A stretch of DNA of 64,000 nucleotides from Vibrio viridaestus (GTDB taxonomy: Bacteria; Pseudomonadota; Gammaproteobacteria; Enterobacterales; Vibrionaceae). The translations under genes and the position numbers were made by a program. The notes beneath the pieces were generated by a model. The model saw only the letters and a program-made list of their open reading frames with translations. It searched no databases and had not been told where the DNA came from. The stretch lies in the NCBI RefSeq assembly GCF_003856525.1, contig NZ_RJVQ01000005.1:62001-126000 (forward strand), read 5' to 3'. The number at the start of each line of letters is the position of its first letter. Within the stretch, counting starts at the first letter, position 1. This document shows positions 25,515 to 34,924 of the stretch, piece after piece.

Positions 25515-26246
25515 ATGATTATAAATCTGATTAATCCCAATACATCGACAGGAATGACCGAGGCGATGGCTCGTGTGGCCAAATCAGTCGCCCACCCGTC
25601 CAGTATTGTGGTTGCTCGTTCTCCTGAACACGGACCGAAAAGTATTGAATGTGCTTTTGATGAAGCCGTGGCTTGTGCTGCTATGCTTGATGTGGTGCAA
25701 ATGGGAGAAGAAGAAGGCGTTGATGCGCATATTATCGCCTGCTTTGGCGATCCTGGATTAGAGGCCGCAAGAGAAGTCGCTCGTGCTCCCGTTATCGGTA
25801 TCGCAGAGGCCGCATTTAAATTAGCGACCCTGATCTCTTCTCGCTTTAGTATCGTTACAACCATGTGCCGCACGATTCCAATGAGTCACCATCTTCTTAA
25901 AAAATACGGATATGAACATTACTGTGCCAGTGTACTTGCCAGTGACATTCCAGTCTTAGATCTCGAAAACATAACGGCTGACACATACAACACCCTAAAG
26001 GCTGACTGCATAAAAGCAATCGAGGTCGATGGGGCTGAATCCATTATTTTAGGATGTGCTGGAATGGCAAATTTAGCCCAGCAACTCACCGATGAATTGG
26101 GTGTTCCCGTTATTGATGGGGTATGCGCGGCAATAAAGCTCAGCGAATCTTTGTATCAGCTTAATTTGACGACCTCTAAAAAAGGCCAATACGCCGAACC
26201 AATCAGTAAGCCGTTTATCGGCCGTTACCAACACTGGAATCGATAA
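25515..26246 (+). CDS. hpxA: Asp/Glu-racemase-family allantoin (hydantoin) racemase
   Basis: A 243-residue two-cysteine racemase. C76 (HIIACFGDPGL) and C181 (IILGCAGMA) are the expected acid/base pair, and INLINPNTSTGMTEAMA is the family N-terminus. It should interconvert (R)- and (S)-allantoin so both can enter the pathway. It lies 18 bp after hpxS and 20 bp before the allantoinase, in the hpxS-A-B order of Klebsiella. A hydantoin racemase for other 5-substituted hydantoins is possible but less likely here. Confidence 0.87.
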   Translation: MIINLINPNTSTGMTEAMARVAKSVAHPSSIVVARSPEHGPKSIECAFDEAVACAAMLDVVQMGEEEGVDAHIIACFGDPGLEAAREVARAPVIGIAEAAFKLATLISSRFSIVTTMCRTIPMSHHLLKKYGYEHYCASVLASDIPVLDLENITADTYNTLKADCIKAIEVDGAESIILGCAGMANLAQQLTDELGVPVIDGVCAAIKLSESLYQLNLTTSKKGQYAEPISKPFIGRYQHWNR

Positions 26247-26266
26247 CAACGTCTTCGAAAGGAATA

Positions 26267-27208
26267 ATGAATATGAATATGGATATGAACAATCCTCGTG
26301 ATTACACTGGCTACGGACGTACCAGGTTACCCGACGTAAAGTGGCCCGGCAACGCCCGCATCGCTGTACAATTTGTTTTGAATTATGAAGAAGGTGGCGA
26401 AAATTGTGTCCTCCACGGGGATAAGCATTCAGAAACCTTTCTATCCGAAATGTTCGGTGCTGAAGCCTATAAAGATCGCCATATGAGTATGGAATCGCTG
26501 TACGAATACGGTTCGAGAGCAGGTGTATGGCGAATTATTAGTGAATTCGAAAAACGTGGTTTGCCCCTGACTATTTTTGGCATTGCTACCGCTCTAGAGC
26601 GCAATCCAGACTTAGTCGAAACCATCTTGAAAAACGATTATGAAGTGGTCTGTCACGGCCTGAAATGGATTCATTATCAGGATATGCCTATCGAGCAAGA
26701 ACGAGCTCATATGCAAGAAGCGCTAGCGATACTTGAACGCCTGCTAGGTAAAAAGCCACTTGGTTGGTATACCGGGCGTGACTCACCGAATACGCGTCAG
26801 TTAGTGGCCGAGCAAGATCATCTTCTTTACGACTCTGACTACTATGGTGATGATCTTCCATTTTGGATGATGGTTGATGACAGCGAGAATAATGGTGAGC
26901 AAAAGCCCCACCTGGTCATCCCTTATACTTTAGATACCAACGACATGCGATTTGCTTCGCCTTATGGATTCAGTCACGGTGAAGAGTTCTTTCAATATCT
27001 GAAAGATGCATTTGATTGTCTCTATGAGGAAGGGAAAGTCACGCCTAAGATGATGTCGATTGGTATGCACTGTCGAATTCTGGGCAAACCCGCGCGCTTT
27101 ACTGCTTTGAAGAAATTTCTCGATTATATTCAGAGCTTTGATGATGTATGGATCGCAAAACGTGAAGACATTGCCCATCATTGGATAGAGCACCATCCGC
27201 CGAAATAA
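26267..27208 (+). CDS. hpxB: Metal-independent/PuuE-type allantoinase (NodB-like fold)
   Basis: A 313-residue polysaccharide-deacetylase-fold protein typical of PuuE/HpxB: PRDYTGYGRTRLPDVKWPGNARIAVQF opening (landmark DYTGYGRTRLPDVKWP), NYEEGGENCVLHGD, EYGSRAGVWRIISEF, VCHGLKWIHYQDM and GWYTGRDSPNTRQL. It opens the allantoin ring to allantoate, the substrate of the AllC/HpxK-like enzyme at 12939. AAGGAAT precedes a cluster of near-repeated Met codons (MNMNMDMN), so the exact start is slightly uncertain. A strong bidirectional terminator follows. Confidence 0.9.
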   Translation: MNMNMDMNNPRDYTGYGRTRLPDVKWPGNARIAVQFVLNYEEGGENCVLHGDKHSETFLSEMFGAEAYKDRHMSMESLYEYGSRAGVWRIISEFEKRGLPLTIFGIATALERNPDLVETILKNDYEVVCHGLKWIHYQDMPIEQERAHMQEALAILERLLGKKPLGWYTGRDSPNTRQLVAEQDHLLYDSDYYGDDLPFWMMVDDSENNGEQKPHLVIPYTLDTNDMRFASPYGFSHGEEFFQYLKDAFDCLYEEGKVTPKMMSIGMHCRILGKPARFTALKKFLDYIQSFDDVWIAKREDIAHHWIEHHPPK

Positions 27209-27210
27209 AC

Positions 27211-27246
27211 GACAAAAACGCCAGCACAAATGCTGGCGTTTTTGTC
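27211..27246. terminator. Bidirectional terminator between hpxB and the PAS chemoreceptor
   Basis: A perfect 16-bp stem (GACAAAAACGCCAGCA with its complement) and CAAA loop. A- and T-rich ends on both sides let it serve the rightward allantoinase and the leftward chemoreceptor. Confidence 0.92.
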
Positions 27247-27260
27247 TCAATTCTGTCTGC

Positions 27261-28574
27261 TTATAATTTGTTGGTAAATTGCCCAACCGCATCCACTACA
27301 CGTTTCGCACCCTGCTGGATTTGGTTAATAACTGCGCCGGCTTCATTAGACAAGCGGAGACCATCTTCGGCCTTGTCATGTCCACCATTAATGAGACTGA
27401 CGGCGTTTGCTGTTAATTCTTGGTTTTTAGTCACCACCTCGACAATTTCAGCCGTAGTTTTAGACGTGCTGGAGGCCAAATTACGAACTTCATCTGCAAC
27501 CACAGCAAAACCACGTCCTTGATCCCCTGCACGCGCTGCTTCAATTGCTGCATTCAGTGCGAGTAAGTTCGTTTGCTCCGCAATACTACTAATACTAGTA
27601 ACAAGTTGACCTACCTGTTTCGATAACTGATCAAGTTGCTGAATGCCATCACTGGCTTTATTCATCTGCTCTGACAAAGATTCCATCGTTTTAATCGTAT
27701 CACGAATAACCTGCTGCCCATTTTCAGCGAAATCGTCGGTTTCCTGAGAAATATCATAAGCAATATTGGCGGCTTCCGAAATTGCTTGTTCTCGGTTGAC
27801 TTCATCCGTAATAACAGTTGCAAATTTAATGACTTTATAAAGTTTGCCAAAATCGTCATGAACCGGGTTGTAGGACGCTTCTAGCCAAGCGACGTTACCA
27901 TATTTGTCAATTCGCTTGAAACGGCCACTAACGTATTCACCGCGTCCTAATTTTTTCCAAAAAGCATCATATTCGGAAGAATTCACTAACTCAGACTCAC
28001 AGAACATACGGTGATGTTTACCTTTAATTTCTTCTTGCTTGTAACCCATTGCTCCCAGAAAGTTTTCATTCGCTTTACGAATGGTACCATCGAGATTAAA
28101 TTCGATGATTGCCGCGGAGCGCATCATCGCGTTAATCATATCTTGTTGTTCACGTGATTCAGCAATGGTACGAGTCAGCTCACTCGCATAGATAATGATG
28201 TACTCAAGCTTTCCGTTCATGTCTTCGATAGGCTGTACGATAGAGCGTAACCAACCTTCATGCTTATCGCCTTTGATAATCTGAACTGCACCGATCCAGT
28301 GCTCATGTGTTGACAGCGCTTTCTTCAGATTGGCAAAATGAGGTGTGTTCTGGGCATATTCGGGAACCAGATCAAGAAATTGCTTGCCGTCTAGCTCACC
28401 AAATTTGAATTCAAGCTCTTCGCAAAACGCTTTATTAGTCGAGGTGATTACACCTTTTGCATCGAGTGTAACTCTGAGCATGTCACTCTCAAGATCTTTC
28501 ATTATCTGTTGGCTGTAATGTAATTCTTTCTTTAAGCTTTCGATTTCTTTAACCAACGAACGATTAAAAAACAT
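27261..28574 (-). CDS. Soluble PAS-PAS methyl-accepting chemotaxis protein (BdlA-like)
   Basis: A 437-residue chemoreceptor with no transmembrane helix or signal peptide. A coiled N-terminus (~5-28) is followed by PAS domain 1 (~35-130; [19 protein letters not shown]), PAS domain 2 (~155-255; [21 protein letters not shown]) and the signalling hairpin (~265-437; [36 protein letters not shown]). The layout matches BdlA/Aer2-like cytoplasmic receptors, which sense redox or small molecules through haem or flavin. No C-terminal CheR pentapeptide is evident. AAGGAAG precedes the ATG. Confidence 0.88.
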   Translation of the reverse strand: MFFNRSLVKEIESLKKELHYSQQIMKDLESDMLRVTLDAKGVITSTNKAFCEELEFKFGELDGKQFLDLVPEYAQNTPHFANLKKALSTHEHWIGAVQIIKGDKHEGWLRSIVQPIEDMNGKLEYIIIYASELTRTIAESREQQDMINAMMRSAAIIEFNLDGTIRKANENFLGAMGYKQEEIKGKHHRMFCESELVNSSEYDAFWKKLGRGEYVSGRFKRIDKYGNVAWLEASYNPVHDDFGKLYKVIKFATVITDEVNREQAISEAANIAYDISQETDDFAENGQQVIRDTIKTMESLSEQMNKASDGIQQLDQLSKQVGQLVTSISSIAEQTNLLALNAAIEAARAGDQGRGFAVVADEVRNLASSTSKTTAEIVEVVTKNQELTANAVSLINGGHDKAEDGLRLSNEAGAVINQIQQGAKRVVDAVGQFTNKL

Positions 28575-28790
28575 AGTTATCTTCCTTTGTCTGTGACGCT
28601 ACATTATGCATTAGAGAGCGTAACCACTTATCATATTGAGCTGCTGACCAACTAAATTAACTATAGCTCTAGGTTTGCAAATAACACAAATTTCCATCAT
28701 GAACTAAGCTATCGGCATATGCTATACAAACTTTAGGAAAACAATTAGTTACATTAGAAATACCTAAAAATACTAGTTTCATATTAAAGA

Positions 28791-29615
28791 TTAAAGCTTC
28801 AATGGATAAGTAAATAGAATCAAATGGCTTACGTTGACAAGGAAGTGAAGCAACACTGCCATCCACAATCGTTGTGAATAACAATAGGCTAAGCCATATC
28901 CAAGACCAGCTATAGAAGCAAATAACACTAATGGCCAACCACCCATAAAGTGAACCACACCAAATACAATACTCGACACTACAATGCCTATTTTCGTCCC
29001 TTTATAGTCACATAACTTCTTTTGTAGTAAACCTCGAAAAATCACTTCTTCCGAAACACAGGTGAAGAGCAAATTGTTAAATGCGAAAATCCACCACCAC
29101 GATGGAAGTGCTGGGGACCAATCCAGAAAGCCGGATATCATTGCGGCTGGTAGGACGATAAACGCAATTCCGATACCAGCCGAGATACCGATAGAGGAAC
29201 TGCGCTTAGTACGACTTAATAAGTTCGGAAATGCCCAAACGATTAGAAAAAAGACTAATGGCTTATCTGCATTGAAGTAGAGAGAAAAAGGGACACTGTT
29301 ACTGCTTTTCGTTACGTCATCCAGTACCAATGGGTTATTGAATCCAGGCATTTGATGCAGTACGAGTAAAAGCCCACCGCAGATGAGCAGAGTAAGTTGT
29401 AGCTTTGGCAAAGGCGCCGTACGATTTCCTAAGGTGTAGGAGTTGAAAGAGAGAACAACAAAAGCAATCAGTCCTACGAGGGAGAGGTATTCCTGAACTA
29501 ACGCACTCAAGAGAAACAATGCCAACATTCCAACGGAAAACCGATGACAACGCAAGAACGCCGCAATAATAGCACTGCCCAATAATACCCATTGCCATGG
29601 GAAAGATTCAATCAT
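28791..29615 (-). CDS. CPBP-family intramembrane glutamic protease
   Basis: A 274-residue polytopic membrane protein. The Abi/CPBP motifs are intact: E189-E190-x3-R194 (SEEVIFRGL), H222 (FGVVHFMGG) and H257 (LLHFLVN). The N-terminal ~160 residues hold extra helices. Bacterial CPBP proteins process prenylated-like or bacteriocin substrates or act in envelope quality control; no partner is visible nearby. Confidence 0.85.
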   Translation of the reverse strand: MIESFPWQWVLLGSAIIAAFLRCHRFSVGMLALFLLSALVQEYLSLVGLIAFVVLSFNSYTLGNRTAPLPKLQLTLLICGGLLLVLHQMPGFNNPLVLDDVTKSSNSVPFSLYFNADKPLVFFLIVWAFPNLLSRTKRSSSIGISAGIGIAFIVLPAAMISGFLDWSPALPSWWWIFAFNNLLFTCVSEEVIFRGLLQKKLCDYKGTKIGIVVSSIVFGVVHFMGGWPLVLFASIAGLGYGLAYCYSQRLWMAVLLHFLVNVSHLILFTYPLKL

Positions 29616-29781
29616 CGGCTTTACCGAATGTCAGTATCGTTTTGAAATTCATTTCATCATCAAGGTAGTAAAAAGTCGCTTATCACACAAAAGTCTCTCT
29701 GCCACAATAAGACAACTTGCTTCGACGTTTTGAGCATCGTATGTTAGTTTTTATAGTATCGGCAATGTGTGACAGACTAGT

Positions 29782-31512
29782 ATGAGTAAAAAGCATCTCA
29801 ATTTTTTATCACAAAATCAATTCGTTGAAAGAGTCCAGTCTTTTACTAACGAACTGTATTATAACCACCTGTCCATTATTGTCGCATGTCGACTCACTTT
29901 GAGCGAAGGTGAGTCCCCCCTTCCCTATTTCAAAGCATTTGAACGCAATAAGCTTGTCTCTCACGCTACACTATTACAAAATAAAATTTGCCTCATATAC
30001 ATAGCTCGTCCCATTGGCTATCAAAACAAAGTTCGTACCATTCATCAAACGATTTCATCGTTGCTGAGTAAACTAAAGAAACGAAACCCAACTTTTGAGC
30101 CCGTGTTAAGCGCAAGTCCAGTCGGTATTTCGATATTACATATTGATAGTCACAATATACATACTGCAGTCTCTCATGCCATTCAAGCCTGCATGGAACA
30201 GTCATCTAATTCTGCCAGTAAAAAAGCACGGTTACGCTTTTTCGATAATCAGGTTCAATTTACGGTGCGTCGTCAAATATTGCTCGAAGAATTTGCCCGT
30301 TCATCTATCGAAAATAATAAGGTCAACGTAGTTTATCAACCAATTGTCAGCTGCCGTACCTGGAGAATAGAGGGTTATGAAGCACTAAGTCGTTTTCCCA
30401 TCGAGCCAGCACTAGAAACTACAACCAGAGAACTGATTAGCGTATGCGAAGATCTGAATCTGATCTCTGAACTTGACTTATTAACCTATCAAAAAGCACT
30501 AGCTGAATTAGGGCAATACATTGAGCGTTCAGACTTATTTCTCAATGTGAATATCTCTGCGAACACGCGACAGGACTTCGCAGAACTCTTTGACTGCCTA
30601 AACCTGCTCACTGAACAAAATAAATTCGATAGTCATCGCCTGCATGTTGATATCAATCCCGTCAGGGATTCGATCGATTCAAATAAGTACGCGGAGCAAC
30701 TACATAAACTTTTGCAGCATGGCATTCAAATATCACTAGCGGATTTATCACCCGGCTTTGATCTGGCAAGTCGCCTTGCGGCAGAAAAGTTTAATTATCT
30801 TCGTGTTGATGACCGCTTCTATCAGAAATTCCATGAAGACGCCGAGTATTATCAAGTTATTCGCCTGCTAGCAAAACTGTGCCATGACCTTGATGTCAAG
30901 TTGATTGTAGAGGGGATTAATGATCTCGAGCAGGCAAGATTATTAACCTTTTTAGATGTGGATTACTTACAGGGCAGTGTCTTTACATTACCGGTAAAAA
31001 GCCACGAAATAGACGCATTAAACGATAACGTCCGGCATGTTATCCAAGCCATTTTACTTAACCAAAACTCAGTTCAGAAACCTTCAGATAAGCACTCTGA
31101 TGTGAAATTATCGGTAGGTGAAATCGCCAGCCGCGGTCTTCCTCGTCTTCATTCTGGTGACAAGCTGTCACTCGCAAATGAATACCTGAAAACACCAGAG
31201 ATATCGGTCTTACCAGTCATCGTCGACAAAGTCTGTGTCGGCTTAGTGGATAGAAACGTTTTAAATCTGCAATTAACCCCAAGCATGGGAACCGATTTGG
31301 AAACAGAAAGAGAAGCACGTGTCTGGCAAAAACCGGTCAATTCGTTCATGAATACCAAGCTTCACACTGCAGAATCAAGCCTTGACCTTCACTCATTAAC
31401 AACACTAGTCAAAAGTCAGAATTCGTTATTCCCCGTCATTATCACTAAAAATGGAGAATACTATGGAATTTTAACTGAGCTTGATTATATCCATTACCTT
31501 CTTGGTAAGTGA
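29782..31512 (+). CDS. EAL-domain protein with degenerate GGDEF-like N-terminus and CBS-like C-terminus
   Basis: A 576-residue cytosolic protein. Residues ~1-165 look like a decayed GGDEF domain: no GGDEF motif, but the tail RLRFFDNQVQFTVRRQILLEE is the usual linker. The EAL domain (~180-405) keeps E200-A-L, N257, D321 and E377 (VEGI), but D290 replaces the usual Glu, A320 replaces the first Asp of DDFGTG (here ADLSPG) and R341 replaces the usual Lys. The C-terminus (~430-575) resembles paired CBS motifs (LPVIVDKVCVGLVDRNVL, FPVIITKNGEYYGILTE). It is probably a weak or inactive phosphodiesterase or a c-di-GMP/nucleotide sensor. Confidence 0.82.
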   Translation: MSKKHLNFLSQNQFVERVQSFTNELYYNHLSIIVACRLTLSEGESPLPYFKAFERNKLVSHATLLQNKICLIYIARPIGYQNKVRTIHQTISSLLSKLKKRNPTFEPVLSASPVGISILHIDSHNIHTAVSHAIQACMEQSSNSASKKARLRFFDNQVQFTVRRQILLEEFARSSIENNKVNVVYQPIVSCRTWRIEGYEALSRFPIEPALETTTRELISVCEDLNLISELDLLTYQKALAELGQYIERSDLFLNVNISANTRQDFAELFDCLNLLTEQNKFDSHRLHVDINPVRDSIDSNKYAEQLHKLLQHGIQISLADLSPGFDLASRLAAEKFNYLRVDDRFYQKFHEDAEYYQVIRLLAKLCHDLDVKLIVEGINDLEQARLLTFLDVDYLQGSVFTLPVKSHEIDALNDNVRHVIQAILLNQNSVQKPSDKHSDVKLSVGEIASRGLPRLHSGDKLSLANEYLKTPEISVLPVIVDKVCVGLVDRNVLNLQLTPSMGTDLETEREARVWQKPVNSFMNTKLHTAESSLDLHSLTTLVKSQNSLFPVIITKNGEYYGILTELDYIHYLLGK

Positions 31513-31517
31513 TAAGG

Positions 31518-31910
31518 CTACTGTTGAGACTGAGACTTAGCCTGATGCATTTCCTGTTCTTTCTGCTTCTTGGCCATTGCTGTCAAAAATACTTTAAACA
31601 TAAACCCACTGATGTATGAGCTTAATGTAATAGTAAAGAATGTTGATACTATCCAGTCGACCAGGATGTAATCACTCACAATGACTCTTGGATGGTAGCA
31701 AACCATACCAGCGATGACCACCCAATGATTCATGCAGTAGAAGCACTTGAACAAATAACCAGTCATATGTCCGAGCTTTTCGGTGAAAGCTCTCACTGGA
31801 ACAAATAACTCAGTTTGAGTAATGGTCATCGATACACTAGCAGACGCAATAGCGATAACCAGGCATACCCACAATGCATGTAAAATTTGAGGAGTTACGA
31901 TTTCACTCAC
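31518..31910 (-). CDS. DUF1360-like membrane protein
   Basis: A 130-residue protein with about three hydrophobic segments (~12-30, ~60-80, ~88-112). It carries the motif KCFYCMNHWVVIAG (residues ~54-67), which resembles the CPYCxxHW signature of DUF1360 proteins. The two cysteines and histidine could bind metal. The C-terminus is Lys/Gln-rich. It ends 5 bp from the convergent EAL gene. Function unknown. Confidence 0.6.
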   Translation of the reverse strand: MSEIVTPQILHALWVCLVIAIASASVSMTITQTELFVPVRAFTEKLGHMTGYLFKCFYCMNHWVVIAGMVCYHPRVIVSDYILVDWIVSTFFTITLSSYISGFMFKVFLTAMAKKQKEQEMHQAKSQSQQ

Positions 31911-31993
31911 AGTTTTTTTCCGTACCTATATATGTAACTTCAAAAGATACATTATAGAATCTAAGGAAACAACCTCAATTTACAAAGGGGATT

Positions 31994-32422
31994 TTACTTA
32001 TGGGGATATTGGGCCAAAAATTCTTCACTAAGATCAGCTAAGGTAATTTCCGCTAATCGACGAATGAAAAGTTCTTCCGCTTCTTGGAGGACATCTTTCA
32101 ATGAGGTATTAACCGCCTTTTCGACGATACAATTGGGTTTATCGTTGTCGAATCCAATGGAGAATATCTTTGGCTCTCCTACAGCCCGGTAAATGTCTAA
32201 TAGCGTTACCTTTCGTAAATCACAGGCAAGTCGCCAACCGCCTCCATGTCCCTTCTCCGACTGCACGTAACCGTTATCACGAAGGCCTGCCATCGTTCTG
32301 CGAATAACAACCGGATTGGTACCTAGCATATTCGCAACATACTCTGACGTTAAAGGCGTTTCACTGCGCACCATATGTAGCAATATATGTAGCACTCGTG
32401 ACAATCTACTATCTAATCTCAT
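31994..32422 (-). CDS. Rrf2-family transcriptional regulator
   Basis: A 142-residue winged-helix protein: RLSRVLHILLHMVRSETPLTSEYVANMLGTNPVVIRRTMAGLRDNGYVQSEKGHGGGWRLA covers the domain (landmarks PVVIRRTMAGLRDNGYV and GHGGGW). The usual Fe-S cysteine triplet of IscR/NsrR is absent; only a single cysteine near the wing (ACDLRK) and one at PNCIVEK are seen, so it belongs to the YwnA-like branch. It lies 83 bp downstream of the NicO gene on the same strand. Confidence 0.85.
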   Translation of the reverse strand: MRLDSRLSRVLHILLHMVRSETPLTSEYVANMLGTNPVVIRRTMAGLRDNGYVQSEKGHGGGWRLACDLRKVTLLDIYRAVGEPKIFSIGFDNDKPNCIVEKAVNTSLKDVLQEAEELFIRRLAEITLADLSEEFLAQYPHK

Positions 32423-32505
32423 ACAACGGGATCTCGATTCAAAGGGTTAATGCCAGAGCTATGATAGCAAATCAATCTCACTCGGTAAAAACCCTATGCA
32501 CTAAG

Positions 32506-33576
32506 TTACTTAATTGAAAAAACGGGTGACATCCCAAAACCCGCTTGGTTTACCAAAAGTAGTCCAAAAAGAATCATAACCGCGCCTGCGAAAATTCGTA
32601 AAGATAGGGAAAGATAGGGTAATCCATTGGACCGCTCAGCCAGATAAAAACGCACCAACTTACGTCCCGAAACCGTCATTAATGCAATACTAGACGTGGT
32701 AAATGTCGTTCCCACCGCCATAAGAACCGCACTTGCTACGCCAACCCAATATTTGTCAGCAAGATGCGCGAAAAACAAAATTAAAATAGCACCAGTACAT
32801 GGACGCATACCAATACTGAATATCAGTGCTAAATACTCTTTCAGACTTGAAGCGTTATTCAGTTCTTCTGCACCAGCCAAATGTTTATGTCCACAACCAC
32901 AACTGTCACTGTGAATATGATGTTCATCGTGATGGTCATGATGGTCATGATGGTCATGATGGTCATGATGGTCATGATGGTCATGATGGTCATGATGGTC
33001 ATGTTCTTTATGATAAAACTGTCGCACCGATTGCAACACCATATAAAACCCAAGAATCATTACACCGATGGCACTTGCCTTGAAAAAATGCTCAACTGTA
33101 CCGTTTAGCTTGTGCATCGTTTCGTGAAATACAAATAGAAAGACACTGACCAAAATGATCGCCGTTAATGCCTGCACTAATGATGCTATTGCAGTAATAA
33201 TTAAGCCCGCTTTCACCTTGGTCTTATGCGTTGCGAGATAAGTGCTCACAACGACCTTGCCATGACCCGGGCCGATGGAATGGAAAATACCATAGAGAAA
33301 ACTGATTTCCATAAGAAGCTGCATCGCATGATTACTGTGATGAGCGGTGTACAGCAAGCTACTCATTTGATTGATAATATTACGTTGCCATTCAACACTT
33401 GTCATTAAAATGGTTGGCCATTGGTACCAAAGCAAAATACCAATACCTGAAAGACAAAGGACAACAATAAGCCAAGGTAAAACGCTACCAAGATGAGAAG
33501 AGGAAGGAGCAGCTATTTGAACTGAATCTCCTGAATGATGATGTTGCGCTGAGGCTTCTTTTTGTTGAGAGAACAT
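32506..33576 (-). CDS. NicO-type nickel/cobalt-like transporter with His-Asp repeat
   Basis: A 356-residue membrane protein of the NicO/RcnA-like family: SIGPGHGKVVVSTYLATHKTKVKAG (landmark GPGHGK), SIGMRPCTGAILIL and TTFTTSSIALM are typical transport motifs. A cytosolic loop (~195-225) contains eight DHH tripeptides plus HxHxD and CGCGH, a clear metal-binding segment. It could move Ni, Co or Zn; direction is unknown. AAGGACG precedes the ATG. It is 26 bp downstream of the DUF1007 gene, its usual partner. Confidence 0.87.
   Translation of the reverse strand: MFSQQKEASAQHHHSGDSVQIAAPSSSHLGSVLPWLIVVLCLSGIGILLWYQWPTILMTSVEWQRNIINQMSSLLYTAHHSNHAMQLLMEISFLYGIFHSIGPGHGKVVVSTYLATHKTKVKAGLIITAIASLVQALTAIILVSVFLFVFHETMHKLNGTVEHFFKASAIGVMILGFYMVLQSVRQFYHKEHDHHDHHDHHDHHDHHDHHDHHDHHDEHHIHSDSCGCGHKHLAGAEELNNASSLKEYLALIFSIGMRPCTGAILILFFAHLADKYWVGVASAVLMAVGTTFTTSSIALMTVSGRKLVRFYLAERSNGLPYLSLSLRIFAGAVMILFGLLLVNQAGFGMSPVFSIK
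32931..33002 (-). repeat. Tandem 9-bp repeat encoding His-Asp-His units
   Basis: Eight exact copies of GATGGTCAT (top strand), giving DHH repeated eight times in the NicO loop. Exact nucleotide identity, not only protein identity, points to recent slippage expansion. Confidence 0.95.
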
Positions 33577-33601
33577 AAACGTCCTTGTAATACCGAGGTA
33601 G

Positions 33602-34252
33602 TTAAGATTTGCACGTTATATAAAACGTTTGAGTGAACAACTGACCGAGCGTATTGTCTGGATCGGCATCAGGTGGAATTGATAATGCGTAACTAACTTG
33701 TGCCGGGGTAGGATTAGGCTGCTTAAGTTTTCCGGTACAATGTGATTGTACGTCGGCATCTAGAATCACATCGGCTTTTGTTTTCCAAGACATATCAACA
33801 TAATACGTAGGATCAAAAATGCGTAATTGAAGTGGGTGCCCGTTATAAGGATAGGGTTTTGCGAGGTCTAACTCGAACTCAAGTGTCGCTTTACCTTTAC
33901 TCTCAGTTAATGTTGCTTTGTGGACTTTTTCATAGCGAATCGGGGTTTTCCCGTCATAAAAGAAAGTAAAGTAATGCGTGGTCATCATATTTTCGATAAC
34001 GGATGCCGCTAATTTCTTTAACGTTGCTTCTCTATGTTTAGGAGACATGTCTTCACCGTCAAACAAATAAGCCGTTGTCATCGGGTCAAAACTCCAGATC
34101 ATATTAAATCCGGTTAACTGCTTATCATCCCCTTTGACATAGGTTTTCATGTCGATCCAAGAATGTGGATGCGCGGCAATTCCAGTAGAAAAAGACAGAC
34201 TGGCAACAAGAACTAATGCAGAACAACACTTAAAAAAACACCTTGAGAACAC
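33602..34252 (-). CDS. DUF1007 periplasmic protein, partner of NicO transporter
   Basis: A 216-residue protein with signal peptide (cleavage near GIAA-HPHSW). The mature start HPHSWIDM is the hallmark of DUF1007, and the histidines may bind metal. FDPTYYVDM and HCTGKL (with C in the last residues, ITCKS) are also conserved-looking. The start is a GTG eight bases after AGGA. It lies 26 bp upstream of the NicO gene. A perfect TATGTTATAACATA palindrome lies 31 bp before the start. Confidence 0.85.
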   Translation of the reverse strand: MFSRCFFKCCSALVLVASLSFSTGIAAHPHSWIDMKTYVKGDDKQLTGFNMIWSFDPMTTAYLFDGEDMSPKHREATLKKLAASVIENMMTTHYFTFFYDGKTPIRYEKVHKATLTESKGKATLEFELDLAKPYPYNGHPLQLRIFDPTYYVDMSWKTKADVILDADVQSHCTGKLKQPNPTPAQVSYALSIPPDADPDNTLGQLFTQTFYITCKS

Positions 34253-34282
34253 GCAATAATCCTGAACTTGAAGAAATATTGG

Positions 34283-34296
34283 TATGTTATAACATA
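34283..34296. promoter_or_regulatory. Palindrome upstream of the DUF1007-NicO operon
   Basis: TATGTTATAACATA is a perfect 14-bp palindrome 31 bp before the DUF1007 start. It shares the TGTTAT/ATAACA arms of Zur boxes but lacks their central spacing, so a Zur, Rrf2 or other metal-responsive operator is possible. Confidence 0.5.
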
Positions 34297-34399
34297 TTAA
34301 ATGAATTTCTGCGTCAAATCTCAGTGAGTTTTCTCAATACATTTTCATTTGCTGTAATCAACATTTGGCGTATTGATTAATCTCTGATTATTGAATTAA

Positions 34400-34624
34400 T
34401 TAACGATGCAAATCGATGCCTTTAAACTCAAGTAGATTCACTTCAAATGTCGCGCCAAAATATTCAATATGAATTTTCGGCGCATCACCTTGCTGAATCT
34501 GCTCGCTAAATGTTTCCAGCAAATCGGCAATCAAGTCCCTTACTGACTGCTCGGCATTCTCTATCATCACTGTATGAGCCTTCATATGACCATTCCATTG
34601 TTTTCTACTCGTATTACTATCCAT
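34400..34624 (-). CDS. Small hypothetical protein
   Basis: About 61-74 residues depending on the start: ATG 34624 gives MDSNTSRKQWNGH..., while ATG 34585 (MKAHTVMIENAEQ) has GGAATGG upstream and may be the true one. The sequence is one amphipathic helix (NAEQSVRDLIADLLETFSEQIQQ) then beta-strands (KIHIEYFGATFEVNLLEF). No family recognised. It stands alone between the DUF1007 and cysM genes. Confidence 0.45.
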   Translation of the reverse strand: MDSNTSRKQWNGHMKAHTVMIENAEQSVRDLIADLLETFSEQIQQGDAPKIHIEYFGATFEVNLLEFKGIDLHR

Positions 34625-34657
34625 CCAGAGTTCGTAAGCTACTGCGCAAAAGAGCAA

Positions 34658-34924
34658 CCAAACTTAGCGACTTGCTGAATATACAAATGGCTCACAGCAT
34701 TCGATCTCCATAAAACCTCAGTCTTATGAAACATTGGGTTCACCTATGGTTTATTTTGAAATTTTTACATCACAATATCAAACAAAATCCATGCGCATTT
34801 AGTGGATTAATAAAACAAAGTTAGGACTTGAGTCACGTTATTATGAATAGATTTTGAAATAAAACGAGATATTGGGAATAAATTGAGATTGAGGCGAAAA
34901 TATTTATTCCGAAAGGTAATTAGT
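34658..34924. other. Intergenic stretch without recognised genes
   Basis: AT-rich sequence between the small hypothetical gene and the cysM terminator. Scattered short runs of A and T only; no operator, RNA gene or ORF with a plausible start was seen. Confidence 0.4.

Noticed and set aside
32931-33002. CRISPR-like or satellite array
   Set aside because: The 9-bp unit is in frame and encodes DHH; no spacers are present.
32826-33108. His/Asp/Gly or Met/Val repeat ORFs on the plus strand
   Set aside because: They are alternate-frame readings of the 9-bp repeat in the NicO gene.
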